A DNA stretch of 9,931 nucleotides from contig CAMZMA010000146.1 in assembly GCA_947311815.1 (NCBI GenBank), positions 1 through 9,931 of the forward strand, read 5' to 3'. Positions 1-6,791 of this stretch are shown here, one piece after another (the first letter of the stretch is position 1; each line of letters begins with the position of its first letter). Source of the stretch: an uncultured Flavobacteriaceae bacterium. Lineage in GTDB: Bacteria > Bacteroidota > Bacteroidia > Flavobacteriales > Flavobacteriaceae. The notes under the pieces are model-generated. The model worked only from the letters and a program-made list of their open reading frames with translations. It had not been told where the DNA came from and did not search any database. A program made the translations under genes and the position numbers.

Positions 1-206
1 ACGAAAAAGAATGCAACAGAAGTGCAACTGTTGTAGTTTGTGAATAGGAGGAGAACAACCTAGAAAAGATTTTTTTCTTTAATTAGTCGTTCCTTAAAAA
101 ACTTGTTTTTTAAGGAACGACTAATTAAAGAAAAAAATCTTTTCTAGGTTGTTCTCCTCCTATTCACAAACTACAACAATTGCACTTCTGTTGCATTCTT
201 TTTCGT
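1..206. repeat. Near-perfect 206-bp palindrome (inverted repeat, 102-nt arms)
   Basis: Bases 1-102 are the reverse complement of 105-206, with only two unpaired bases (TT, 103-104) at the centre. I compared the arms base by base and found one mismatch, C28 against A179, so 101 of 102 pairs match. The first base of the window pairs with base 206, so the palindrome may continue to the left beyond what I can see. As RNA it would make one very long hairpin; as DNA it could extrude a cruciform. It ends about 28 bases before the zntA start. It may be a real chromosomal fold-back duplication, a very long terminator/attenuator-like hairpin, or an assembly or library fold-back artefact. The single mismatch argues mildly against a simple artefact. 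Confidence 0.95.
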
Positions 207-208
207 CT

Positions 209-216
209 TATTTTTG
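209..216 (+). promoter_or_regulatory. Candidate Bacteroidota -7 box upstream of zntA
   Basis: TATTTTTG matches the Bacteroidota housekeeping -7 consensus TAnnTTTG exactly and lies just outside the right arm of the palindrome. The closest TTG that could serve as the -33 element (191-193) leaves a 15-base spacer, shorter than the usual 17-23, so the upstream half is weak. If used, transcription would start near base 221-223 and the leader would be only about a dozen bases. The -33 region would then fall inside the palindrome arm. Confidence 0.4.
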
Positions 217-233
217 CACTATAAAATTATAAA

Positions 234-2213
234 ATGATGAGTCACAACCACGAAGAAATAGACACACATATAGAAGACAATACTAACGACTGTACAGACG
301 GTGCTTGCGCTATAGATTACACCAAAGAAGTAGAAGACAAAGCAACCGTAACTTTTAACAAAGAGTATATAATTCCTGCGGTTGGATTGTTCTTTTTGCT
401 TTTAGGAATTGGGTTCGATTTTTATAATTTTCCTTTTTTTAACACTCCTATTCCTTTAATTTGGTTTGGCTTTATCTACCTTTTTATTGGCGGCCCTATC
501 GTGCTTAAATCTTTAAAATTGATTGCAAAAGGCGATTTTTATAATGAATTCGTACTCATGTCGGTCGCCACAATTGGTGCATTTATAATCGGTTCATATG
601 CCGAAGGAATTGCCGTTATGTTGTTTTATGTTATTGGCGAATTATTTCAAGAAGCGGCAGTAAACAAAGCCAAACGTTCTATAGAATCCTTATTAAAAGT
701 ACAAGTAGAAGAAGTGACCGTTTTACAAAACAGACAACAAAAAATCATGCATCCTAAAGATGTTCAAATAGGAAGTATTATTCAAATAAAAGCGGGTCAA
801 AAAATTGCGTTAGATGGTAGATTGCTTTCAGAAAATGCTGTTTTAAATACTGCTGCTTTAACTGGCGAATCTGCACCAGATAACAAACAAAAAGGTGAAG
901 AAGTATTGGCGGGAATGATTAACCTTAACAAGGTTATTGAAGTAAAAACGACTCGTAATTTTGCCGACACTAAATTGTCTAAAATCTTAAAATTAGTGCA
1001 AAATGCAGTCGGCAGAAAAGCAAAAACACAGTTACTTATCAGCCGTTTGGCAAAAATATATACACCTATTGTTTTTTGGTTAGCAGTTGCGTTGGTTATC
1101 ATTCCGTATTTTTTCTTAGGTAATGATTATGTGTTTCAAACTTGGTTGCAACGTGCGTTAATTTTCTTGGTTATTTCATGTCCGTGCGCTTTGGTTATTT
1201 CGATTCCGTTAGGATATTTTGGAGGTATCGGAGCAGGTTCTAAAAATGGTATTTTATTTAAAGGCGCTAACTTTTTAGACTTAATGACCAAAGTTGATAC
1301 CGTTGTAATGGATAAAACGGGTACGCTTACCAAAGGGGTTTTTGAAGTACAAGAAGTGGTATCGGTAAATTTTGACAAAAAATTAATGCTTGAATTGGTG
1401 GCTCTTTTAGAAAGTAATTCTACGCATCCGATTGCTGAGGCGATTGTAAAATATTCAAAGATTAAAGATTTAAAATTTAAGATTACTGCTGTTGAAGAAA
1501 TTTCGGGTCACGGAATGAAAGGAAAATTTGATGATTATGAAGTATTGGCAGGAAACCTAAAATTATTAGAAAAATTTAATATTCCGTTTGACGAGAATTT
1601 ACGCACAAATACAGATACAATTGTAGTCATCGCCATAAATAACAAATATGCAGGCTATATTACCATTGCAGATACTTTAAAAGAAGATGCGCAAAAAGCT
1701 ATTGATGACTTGCAAAAAATCAGTAAAATAACAAACATTGTAATGCTTTCTGGCGATAAGCAATTGGTGGTAAATAAAGTTGCCAAACAATTAGGGATTG
1801 ACAAAGCTATTGGCGGATTATTACCCCAAGACAAACTAAACGAAGTAGAAAAACTAAAAACTCAAGGAAAAACCATTGCTTTTATTGGCGATGGAATTAA
1901 TGACGCGCCTGTAATTACCATTGCCGATGTTGGTTTAGCAATGGGAGGTTTAGGATCTGATGCTGCCATAGAAACTGCCGATGTAATTATACAAACCGAT
2001 CAACCTTCTAAAATTGCCACAGCCATTCATATAGGAAATGCCACCACAAAAATTATATGGCAAAATATTGCGTTGGCTTTGGGCGTAAAGGTTTTGGTGC
2101 TAATTTTAGGTGCATTAGGTATGGCAACTATGTGGGAAGCTGTCATTGCAGATGTTGGTGTAGCCTTATTGGCAATTTTAAATGCGGTAAGAATTCAACG
2201 GATGAAGTTTTAA
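234..2213 (+). CDS. zntA: P1B-type Zn2+/Cd2+/Pb2+ exporting ATPase (ZntA-like)
   Basis: This is an inner-membrane heavy-metal ATPase that pumps divalent soft metals out of the cytoplasm at the cost of ATP. Visible motifs: TGES in the actuator domain (residues 210-213), the CPC metal site in a membrane helix (C316-P317-C318), the phosphorylation motif DKTGT starting at D360, the HP motif (H398), and the hinge GDGIND (552-557). Lys619 in the seventh helix and Asp640 (IADVG) in the eighth are the residues that mark the Zn/Cd/Pb group rather than the Cu group. At 659 aa it is shorter than E. coli ZntA because it has no ferredoxin-like GMTCxxC domain; instead the N-terminus is rich in His, Asp, Glu and Cys (DCTDGAC). 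Two ATGs stand in tandem (234 and 237); the second gives the familiar MSHNH start. Metal choice is inferred from family residues. Confidence 0.93.
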   Translation: MMSHNHEEIDTHIEDNTNDCTDGACAIDYTKEVEDKATVTFNKEYIIPAVGLFFLLLGIGFDFYNFPFFNTPIPLIWFGFIYLFIGGPIVLKSLKLIAKGDFYNEFVLMSVATIGAFIIGSYAEGIAVMLFYVIGELFQEAAVNKAKRSIESLLKVQVEEVTVLQNRQQKIMHPKDVQIGSIIQIKAGQKIALDGRLLSENAVLNTAALTGESAPDNKQKGEEVLAGMINLNKVIEVKTTRNFADTKLSKILKLVQNAVGRKAKTQLLISRLAKIYTPIVFWLAVALVIIPYFFLGNDYVFQTWLQRALIFLVISCPCALVISIPLGYFGGIGAGSKNGILFKGANFLDLMTKVDTVVMDKTGTLTKGVFEVQEVVSVNFDKKLMLELVALLESNSTHPIAEAIVKYSKIKDLKFKITAVEEISGHGMKGKFDDYEVLAGNLKLLEKFNIPFDENLRTNTDTIVVIAINNKYAGYITIADTLKEDAQKAIDDLQKISKITNIVMLSGDKQLVVNKVAKQLGIDKAIGGLLPQDKLNEVEKLKTQGKTIAFIGDGINDAPVITIADVGLAMGGLGSDAAIETADVIIQTDQPSKIATAIHIGNATTKIIWQNIALALGVKVLVLILGALGMATMWEAVIADVGVALLAILNAVRIQRMKF

Positions 2214-2316
2214 TTATCTTTTATTCGCCACGGCGGACTCTTCCTGTGATTACCTGCTTTTAAAAATGTTTATCAGATATTATTAATAAAAAAAATTAAA
2301 ATTGTATTTTTATAAA
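2214..2316. other. Intergenic spacer with a GC-rich island
   Basis: This short spacer separates zntA from the paraoxonase-like gene. Most of it is AT-rich, but 2226-2236 (CGCCACGGCGG) and the following bases to about 2261 are conspicuously richer in G and C. No convincing terminator hairpin is visible: CGCC/GGCG would leave only a 2-nt loop. TATTTTTA at 2305-2312 resembles a -7 box, but it would place the transcription start on the ATG and has no TTG at the right distance, so a promoter for the next operon is not established. Confidence 0.4.
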
Positions 2317-3366
2317 ATGAAATTCTTAAAAAAATCTGTTTTAGTCCTATTTATATCCTTTGTAATATTTGTTTTATACACCATAACTTCTATCGGTTTT
2401 TTTAGAACCATAGAAAATACGTTTGACGGAAATATCGTTACAAAAATAAATATACCAGGAGCCGAAGATATTGTTGTGAGTCAGCAAGATAGTTTTGCTA
2501 TTATTTCATCAACCAAAAGACTTAGCTTACCTAAAACGAAAGAAGAATTTGGTGGTTTGTATTTTTTAGATTTAAAAAACAAAGATTACAAACCAATTCC
2601 TTTAACTAAAGATTTTAAAAAACCGTTTGCTCCTCACGGAATTTCGATGCTAAAAACCGATAGTACTTACACCATTCTTGCAGTAAATCACACAAAAAAC
2701 GGTCATACCATCGAAGTTTTTGAATTGAACGAAAAAAGATTATCACATATAAAAACAGTGCATCATCCTTCTATGGTAAGTCCGAATGATGTGGTAATTC
2801 TCGATAAAAATCGATTTTATTTTACCAACGACCATAAATACACTACAGGAATTGGTAGATTATTAGAAGATTATGGCGGTTTATCCGTTTCTGATGTGAT
2901 GTATTTTGATGGTAAAAACTATACCAAAGTTGCCAAAGGAATTGCCTATGCAAACGGCATTAATATCGATAAAAAACGACATTTATTATTTGTAGCTTCT
3001 CCTAGGAAATTTTTAATAAAAGTCTTTAAAATGAATGATGACAACTCTTTAGAATTTATTGAAGATATTGATTGTAAAACAGGTGTTGATAATATTGAGT
3101 TTGATGTTGATGGCAATTTATGGGTTGGAGCACACCCAGATTTATTGCATTTTGATGCGTATGCAAATGGAAAAAAATCTACATCGCCTTCTGAAATTAT
3201 AAAAATAAACTACACCTCAAAAGGAAATTATACCGTCAAACAAATTTATATGGAAGACGGATCAAAAATGTCTGCTTCTACTGTTGCTGCCACTTTTGGC
3301 GACTTAATTTTAGTAGGAAATGTAATGGATACCCATTTTTTAATTTTAAAACGTAAATTAAAGTAA
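2317..3366 (+). CDS. Paraoxonase/arylesterase-family (PON-like) Ca2+-dependent lactonase/esterase, membrane anchored
   Basis: 349 aa, very close to mammalian PON1 (355 aa), with the same order of signature segments along a six-bladed beta-propeller. Residues matching the PON1 calcium ligands are all visible: E50-D51 (GAEDIVV), N157-D158 (SPNDVV), N213 (ANGINI) and D258-N259 (VDNIEF). Both histidines of the PON1 dyad are present: H107 (APHGIS) and H125 (AVNHT). Residues 3-25 form one hydrophobic helix, as in the retained PON1 N-terminus, so the enzyme is probably anchored facing the periplasm. Known family reactions are hydrolysis of lactones, including acyl-homoserine lactones, and of aryl esters; the substrate here is unknown. 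A TTG at 2302 could extend it by five residues, but the ATG at 2317 is preferred. The next gene starts six bases after the stop, so it probably leads an operon with two lipoprotein genes. Confidence 0.85.
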   Translation: MKFLKKSVLVLFISFVIFVLYTITSIGFFRTIENTFDGNIVTKINIPGAEDIVVSQQDSFAIISSTKRLSLPKTKEEFGGLYFLDLKNKDYKPIPLTKDFKKPFAPHGISMLKTDSTYTILAVNHTKNGHTIEVFELNEKRLSHIKTVHHPSMVSPNDVVILDKNRFYFTNDHKYTTGIGRLLEDYGGLSVSDVMYFDGKNYTKVAKGIAYANGINIDKKRHLLFVASPRKFLIKVFKMNDDNSLEFIEDIDCKTGVDNIEFDVDGNLWVGAHPDLLHFDAYANGKKSTSPSEIIKINYTSKGNYTVKQIYMEDGSKMSASTVAATFGDLILVGNVMDTHFLILKRKLK

Positions 3367-3372
3367 CTTTTT

Positions 3373-3900
3373 ATGAAAAAAACAATCACTTTTTTAACGC
3401 TTCTTTTCTTCATTTCTTGCGGAAGCGGACGCTCTTTTCAACGGTTTTTTAATCAACATAAAAATGATGTAGGCGTTACCGCTTTTCAAGTTCCTAATTT
3501 TATGAGGGCTTTATTGCGCAACATATCGCCCGAGAAAAATGGAGTTTTTAAAAATATTGATGATTTTAAATTCATTACGTTTACCAATATTTCGCAACAA
3601 AAACAAAGCGATTTAATTGATGAAATGAATGCTGTTACAGCTGCTAAATTTACCGATGTATTTAGAAAAAACGAACAAGAGCGAACTAAAATTTTATCGG
3701 TAAAAGAAGATGGCGACGTTGTTTCGCAAGCCATTATTTTTAATTCTACCTTAGCAAAAACCACCGTTTTTTATTTAAAAGGACGTTTTGACCCAAACAA
3801 ACTAAAGCAATTGGCAGAAAGTGATGACTTAAATACAATTCCGTCAAAACTACTGCAAAACAATTTATTAAATCCTAATTTTAATCCGAACAACAAGTGA
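3373..3900 (+). CDS. DUF4252-family lipoprotein
   Basis: A 175-aa protein with a classic lipoprotein signal: Lys-Lys, a hydrophobic core, then the lipobox F13-I14-S15-C16, so the mature protein should start at a lipidated Cys16. The body contains the VTAFQVPNFM segment and the alternating pattern I associate with DUF4252, a Bacteroidota-restricted family of unknown function; this assignment is from memory. It has no catalytic motif I can recognise and a low-complexity Asn-rich tail (NPNFNPNNK). It begins six bases after the paraoxonase-like gene and its stop codon overlaps the GTG start of the next gene, so the three are almost certainly co-transcribed. DUF4252 genes are often found near envelope-stress regulators in this phylum, but none is visible here. 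Confidence 0.75.
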   Translation: MKKTITFLTLLFFISCGSGRSFQRFFNQHKNDVGVTAFQVPNFMRALLRNISPEKNGVFKNIDDFKFITFTNISQQKQSDLIDEMNAVTAAKFTDVFRKNEQERTKILSVKEDGDVVSQAIIFNSTLAKTTVFYLKGRFDPNKLKQLAESDDLNTIPSKLLQNNLLNPNFNPNNK

Positions 3901-4517
3901 TAACAAAATATTGTACAGCTATTTTTTCTTTATTCTTGATACTTTCATGTAATTCTCAAGACAAAAAATTTATTAAAGGAGAAAGTAAATTTCAAAGAGA
4001 AATGAATGCTGAATATAAAGATGCTTCTAAATCGCCATTAACAAAAAAGGATTTAAAAGCTTTTGATGGATTGGATTTTTACCCGATAGATTCATCATTC
4101 ATCGTAAAAGCAAACATTATTTTAACCCCCAACGATCCTTTTTTTGAAATGCCTACTACCACAGAACGAAAACCTGTATATAGAAGATACGGGATTTTAC
4201 ATTTTAATTTAAAAGGAAAAGAATATCAATTAAATTTGTATAAAAATCAAAAAATATACGAAGACCCTAAATATAAAAACTACTTGTTTTTACCATTTAC
4301 GGATGCTTCTTGTGGAACAACTTCGTACAGTGGCGGAAGATATATCGATGTTTTTAGTACCAATATCTCAAAAGAAAACACCTTATTCATCAATTTTAAC
4401 AATGCTTACAATCCGTATTGCGCTTACAATTCTAAATATTCTTGTCCTGTTGTACCCGAAGAAAATCATTTAGATGTAAAAGTGTTGGCAGGTGTTATGG
4501 CATTTAAAAAACATTGA
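3897..4517 (+). CDS. DUF1684-family lipoprotein
   Basis: The gene starts with GTG (3897-3899), overlapping the TGA of the DUF4252 gene by three bases. GTG is the right start because no ATG lies upstream of the lipobox and the signal peptide needs it. The lipobox is L-I-L-S-C18 (lipid-modified Cys18), followed by Asn-Ser-Gln. Conserved DUF1684 features are visible: RRYG (96-99), LFLPFTDASCG (130-140), SYSGGRYID (143-151), FNNAYNPYCAY (167-177) and CPVVPEENHL (183-192). DUF1684 has no firmly known function that I can recall. Cysteines at 139, 175 and 183 all lie in or beside these conserved segments. The protein is probably periplasm- or surface-facing and made together with the PON-like enzyme. 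Confidence 0.85.
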   Translation: MITKYCTAIFSLFLILSCNSQDKKFIKGESKFQREMNAEYKDASKSPLTKKDLKAFDGLDFYPIDSSFIVKANIILTPNDPFFEMPTTTERKPVYRRYGILHFNLKGKEYQLNLYKNQKIYEDPKYKNYLFLPFTDASCGTTSYSGGRYIDVFSTNISKENTLFINFNNAYNPYCAYNSKYSCPVVPEENHLDVKVLAGVMAFKKH

Positions 4518-4531
4518 TTAGATTCTTTTTA

Positions 4532-4661
4532 TGTCATTTCGACGCTAGGAGAAATCGCACAGAGTTAAGAGTTTTCTTAGTGAATAATATTCTTTGAACT
4601 GTCTTTCTCAGAATGTGATTCCCTGCCTGCGGAGGCAGTCTTCACTTTGGTCGGAATGACA
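4532..4661. repeat. Interspersed-type imperfect inverted repeat between convergent genes
   Basis: The ends are TGTCATTTCGAC (4532-4543) and GTCGGAATGACA (4650-4661), which are reverse complements at 11 of 12 positions. Inside, the GAGAAATCGCACA stretch near 4550 is partly complementary to TGTGATTCC near 4614-4622. A perfect hairpin is nested at 4623-4638 (CTGCCT, loop GCGG, AGGCAG). From general knowledge, elements beginning GTCATTTCGAC with a GAGAAATC motif and ending GGAATGAC are scattered in many copies through flavobacterial genomes; no second copy is in this window to prove that here. It fills the gap between the DUF1684 gene and the convergent crotonase gene and could act as a two-way terminator. 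Confidence 0.75.
4623..4638. repeat. Perfect 6-bp stem hairpin nested in the interspersed repeat
   Basis: CTGCCT and AGGCAG flank a GCGG loop. It is the most GC-rich structure in this intergenic region and probably the most stable one in RNA read from either strand. No T-run follows directly on either strand, so a classical rho-independent terminator is not shown. Confidence 0.6.
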
Positions 4662-4668
4662 CACGTTT

Positions 4669-5370
4669 TTAGATATCAAAAGTAATTTCTTCATTCAAAT
4701 CTAATTGAATGGCTTTTTCTAAACTTTCTAAATAGTTTTTTCGTACTCTTAATTTGGTAGTTGCATGTGCTTTTAAGTTTAATTTACTAAACATTTCGGC
4801 TGTTTTAATAGCTGTTGAAAGTAACTCATCTTGAGGAACAATCTTGTCTAAAAACCCTGCATGAACAGCATCATTAGCATTGTAAATTTCTGCATTGTTT
4901 ACACTACGCTCAAAAAACACAGGCGCTAAACGTGCTTTGGCTATTGTTATTCCTGCATTGTGCATAGTCATACCAATTTGTACTTCATTCAACCCGATTT
5001 TAAAATCGCCTGCTACACCAATTCTATAATCTGCACACAGCAATAAAAATGCTCCTTTTGCAATGGCATGACCAGAACACGCAATAATAATGGGCATCGG
5101 AAAAGACAACATCCGTAATGACAAAGTAGAGCCTTTTGTTACTAATTCGATAGCAGATTTTGGACTTTTAGTCATCGTTTTTAAATCGAATCCTGCTGAA
5201 AAAATTCCTTCTTGACCTGTAAGAATGACAATTTTTTTATCTTTTTCTGCTGTATTTAAAGCATCGTTTACACCATCAATAACCTCATGAGAAATTGCAT
5301 TTACTTTTCCGTTTTTAATGGTAATAATGGCGTAATTATCTTCGTTTTTATACTTTACTACGTTGTTCAT
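4669..5370 (-). CDS. Crotonase/enoyl-CoA hydratase-isomerase family protein
   Basis: A 233-aa protein of the crotonase fold, which uses an oxyanion hole to stabilise an acyl-CoA enolate. The first oxyanion segment is FSAGFDLK (57-64) and the second GHAIAKGAFLLL (100-111). Glu129 (LNEVQIG) sits where Glu144 of rat enoyl-CoA hydratase lies, and Glu161 (NAEIY) may correspond to Glu164. The whole pattern (GKVNAIS, GHAIAKGAF, GLNEVQIGMTM) resembles the short enoyl-CoA hydratase subfamily I remember as PRK06213, about 230 aa long. The exact reaction (hydration, isomerisation or other) cannot be told from sequence. It lies 34 bases downstream of crcB on the same strand and is probably the last gene of that operon; its 3' end abuts the interspersed repeat. 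No other fatty-acid oxidation gene is in the window. Confidence 0.88.
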   Translation of the reverse strand: MNNVVKYKNEDNYAIITIKNGKVNAISHEVIDGVNDALNTAEKDKKIVILTGQEGIFSAGFDLKTMTKSPKSAIELVTKGSTLSLRMLSFPMPIIIACSGHAIAKGAFLLLCADYRIGVAGDFKIGLNEVQIGMTMHNAGITIAKARLAPVFFERSVNNAEIYNANDAVHAGFLDKIVPQDELLSTAIKTAEMFSKLNLKAHATTKLRVRKNYLESLEKAIQLDLNEEITFDI

Positions 5371-5404
5371 TTTTTTGATTTCCTAATTATTTTTAAATTT
5401 TTAA

Positions 5405-5776
5405 TTACACATATTTCACCAAATACATTCCTGCAAAAACGGCTAAAAACCCCACCACAAAACTAGCAATGGTATAGAAAGCGAAACTGGTAAAGTCGCC
5501 CGATTTTAAAAAGATATGATTTTCATAAGCAAAGGTAGAAAAAGTGGTAAATCCGCCACAAAAACCTGTAGCCAATAACAAGGTTTGGTTTTGAGAAAGC
5601 GATTGATTTTTAGCTGCCATTCCTAAAATAAACCCTATCAGTAAACTTCCTAAAATATTGGCAACAAAAGTCCCGTAGGGAATTCCGTTTTCTGTATTGT
5701 TTAATGATTTGCCAATTACAAATCGTAAAACACTACCAAAACCTCCGCCAATAAAAACTAAGAATAACTGTTTCAT
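5405..5776 (-). CDS. crcB: Fluoride ion channel CrcB (Fluc)
   Basis: A 123-aa protein with four hydrophobic helices, the usual length for a single-domain Fluc subunit that works as an antiparallel dimer and lets F- leave the cytoplasm. Family motifs in order: GGGFGSVLRF (10-19), GTFVANILGS (35-44) with the pore Asn40, and GFCGGFTTFSTFAYE (71-85), which carries the phenylalanines F79 and F82 lining the fluoride path and the TTFST helix break that holds the central Na+. The ATG lies two bases after the stop of the DoxX-like gene, so translation is probably coupled. No fluoride riboswitch precedes it or the operon, so fluoride-responsive control is not evident. Confidence 0.95.
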   Translation of the reverse strand: MKQLFLVFIGGGFGSVLRFVIGKSLNNTENGIPYGTFVANILGSLLIGFILGMAAKNQSLSQNQTLLLATGFCGGFTTFSTFAYENHIFLKSGDFTSFAFYTIASFVVGFLAVFAGMYLVKYV

Positions 5777-5778
5777 GA

Positions 5779-6747
5779 TTAAAACTTTATCTCATCACTA
5801 TCAATCCAATTCCATTTACCAACAACGGTTCCTTTTTGTAATTTTACAATTCCTGGGTTAGCTCTAATGATGGTTTTTAAGGTAGTTCCGTCGCAAAACA
5901 AGAACGAAAATGGTAAGTTATATTTGTTTTGTACCAAAACCAAATCATCAATATATGAAGAAGAAACACCATAAACTGTGTAGCCGTTTGCAATGGCTTT
6001 ATCAGCAGTTTTTTTGACGGATGCAAATCCTTTTTCATCAGCTTTATCAATATCATACACAATAACGAGTAATACTTTTTCTTTAGATAACAGCTCTTCC
6101 GTTAAATCTGTATTTTCACTTTCTAACGAAAAATCATGTACCAAAGGCAACTCTCCGTTGTCTAAATATTCCATTCCTTCTTTGATGTTTTTACCTACTG
6201 CATACGGACGAAAATCAATAATTGGTAAATGCGTTAAAACATGATACGTAATGTATAAAAAACCAAATAAAGAAACATAGGTAATCGCTTTTGTGGTAGT
6301 TTCTGAAAATAGCGATTTGATATTTTTAAGTTGAACTAATAAAAACCCAATCATTGCAATTAACACCACATTTTTGTAAAAAGTGCCCCAAGTAGATAGT
6401 TTTACAGCATCACCAAAACAACCACAATCGGTTACTTTGTTGTAATATGCCGAATACCACGTTAAAAACAGAAAAACCAACGTTAATGCAAACAAACTAC
6501 GGACAGTAAATTTTGGTTTAAAACCGACTAACAGCATTACACCTAACATAATTTCTGCAATAATTAACAGGATAGAAAACGGGAGTGCATACGGAATTAA
6601 AAACTCTAAATTTAGCACATCTGCGCCAAAATATTCTTCAAACTTATAGGCAGAACCAATGGGATCTACCAGTTTTACAAAGCCTGAAAAAACAAATACT
6701 GCTCCGACAAAAAAACGGAATATGTGAGTGATGAGTTTTGGTATCAT
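5779..6747 (-). CDS. DoxX/MauE-like membrane protein with C-terminal thioredoxin-like domain (BT_3928 family)
   Basis: 322 aa. The N-terminal half is a helical membrane bundle with hydrophobic stretches at about 7-25, 50-75, 83-103, 123-140 and 153-171. Between the third and fourth lies CGCFGD (C108, C110), the cysteine pair typical of MauE/DoxX redox-linked proteins. The C-terminal half (about 185-322) has the alternating strand/helix pattern of a thioredoxin-like fold (VLLVIVYDI, YTVYGVSSS, IIRANPGIVKL, GTVVGKW) but lacks CxxC; its only cysteine is C285. Bacteroidota proteins of this shape are annotated as BT_3928 family or DoxX family; function is unproven, and a redox or thiol-transfer role is inference. 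It is followed after two bases by crcB and preceded by DUF1599 on the same strand. Confidence 0.8.
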   Translation of the reverse strand: MIPKLITHIFRFFVGAVFVFSGFVKLVDPIGSAYKFEEYFGADVLNLEFLIPYALPFSILLIIAEIMLGVMLLVGFKPKFTVRSLFALTLVFLFLTWYSAYYNKVTDCGCFGDAVKLSTWGTFYKNVVLIAMIGFLLVQLKNIKSLFSETTTKAITYVSLFGFLYITYHVLTHLPIIDFRPYAVGKNIKEGMEYLDNGELPLVHDFSLESENTDLTEELLSKEKVLLVIVYDIDKADEKGFASVKKTADKAIANGYTVYGVSSSYIDDLVLVQNKYNLPFSFLFCDGTTLKTIIRANPGIVKLQKGTVVGKWNWIDSDEIKF

Positions 6748-6791
6748 GTTTATTTTAATTTTAGTTTTTTTTAAGTGTTACTTACTATTTT

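Noticed and set aside
1..206. CRISPR or ordinary rho-independent terminator for the palindrome
   Set aside because: There is a single inverted pair with no spacers, and the stem is several times longer than any normal terminator.
200..220. Sigma-54 promoter upstream of zntA suggested by TTTTTGCA
   Set aside because: Twelve bases upstream the sequence is CG, not GG, and the rest of the -24 element is absent; the TAnnTTTG reading fits better.
797..1378. Minus-strand open frames inside zntA (about 80-101 aa)
   Set aside because: They lie antisense to highly conserved P-type ATPase coding sequence and resemble no family.
2057..2263. A 68-aa plus-strand frame overlapping the zntA 3' end
   Set aside because: It is the +1 shadow of the conserved last helices of zntA; its cysteine-rich look comes from the frame shift.
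2302..2316. TTG start adding five residues to the paraoxonase-like protein
   Set aside because: The ATG at 2317 gives the typical Lys-rich start of an N-terminal anchor (MKFLKKS); the extra MYFYK has no support.
5993..6244. Plus-strand frame opposite the DoxX-like gene
   Set aside because: Antisense shadow of a well-supported coding sequence, with low-complexity Ser/Lys content.
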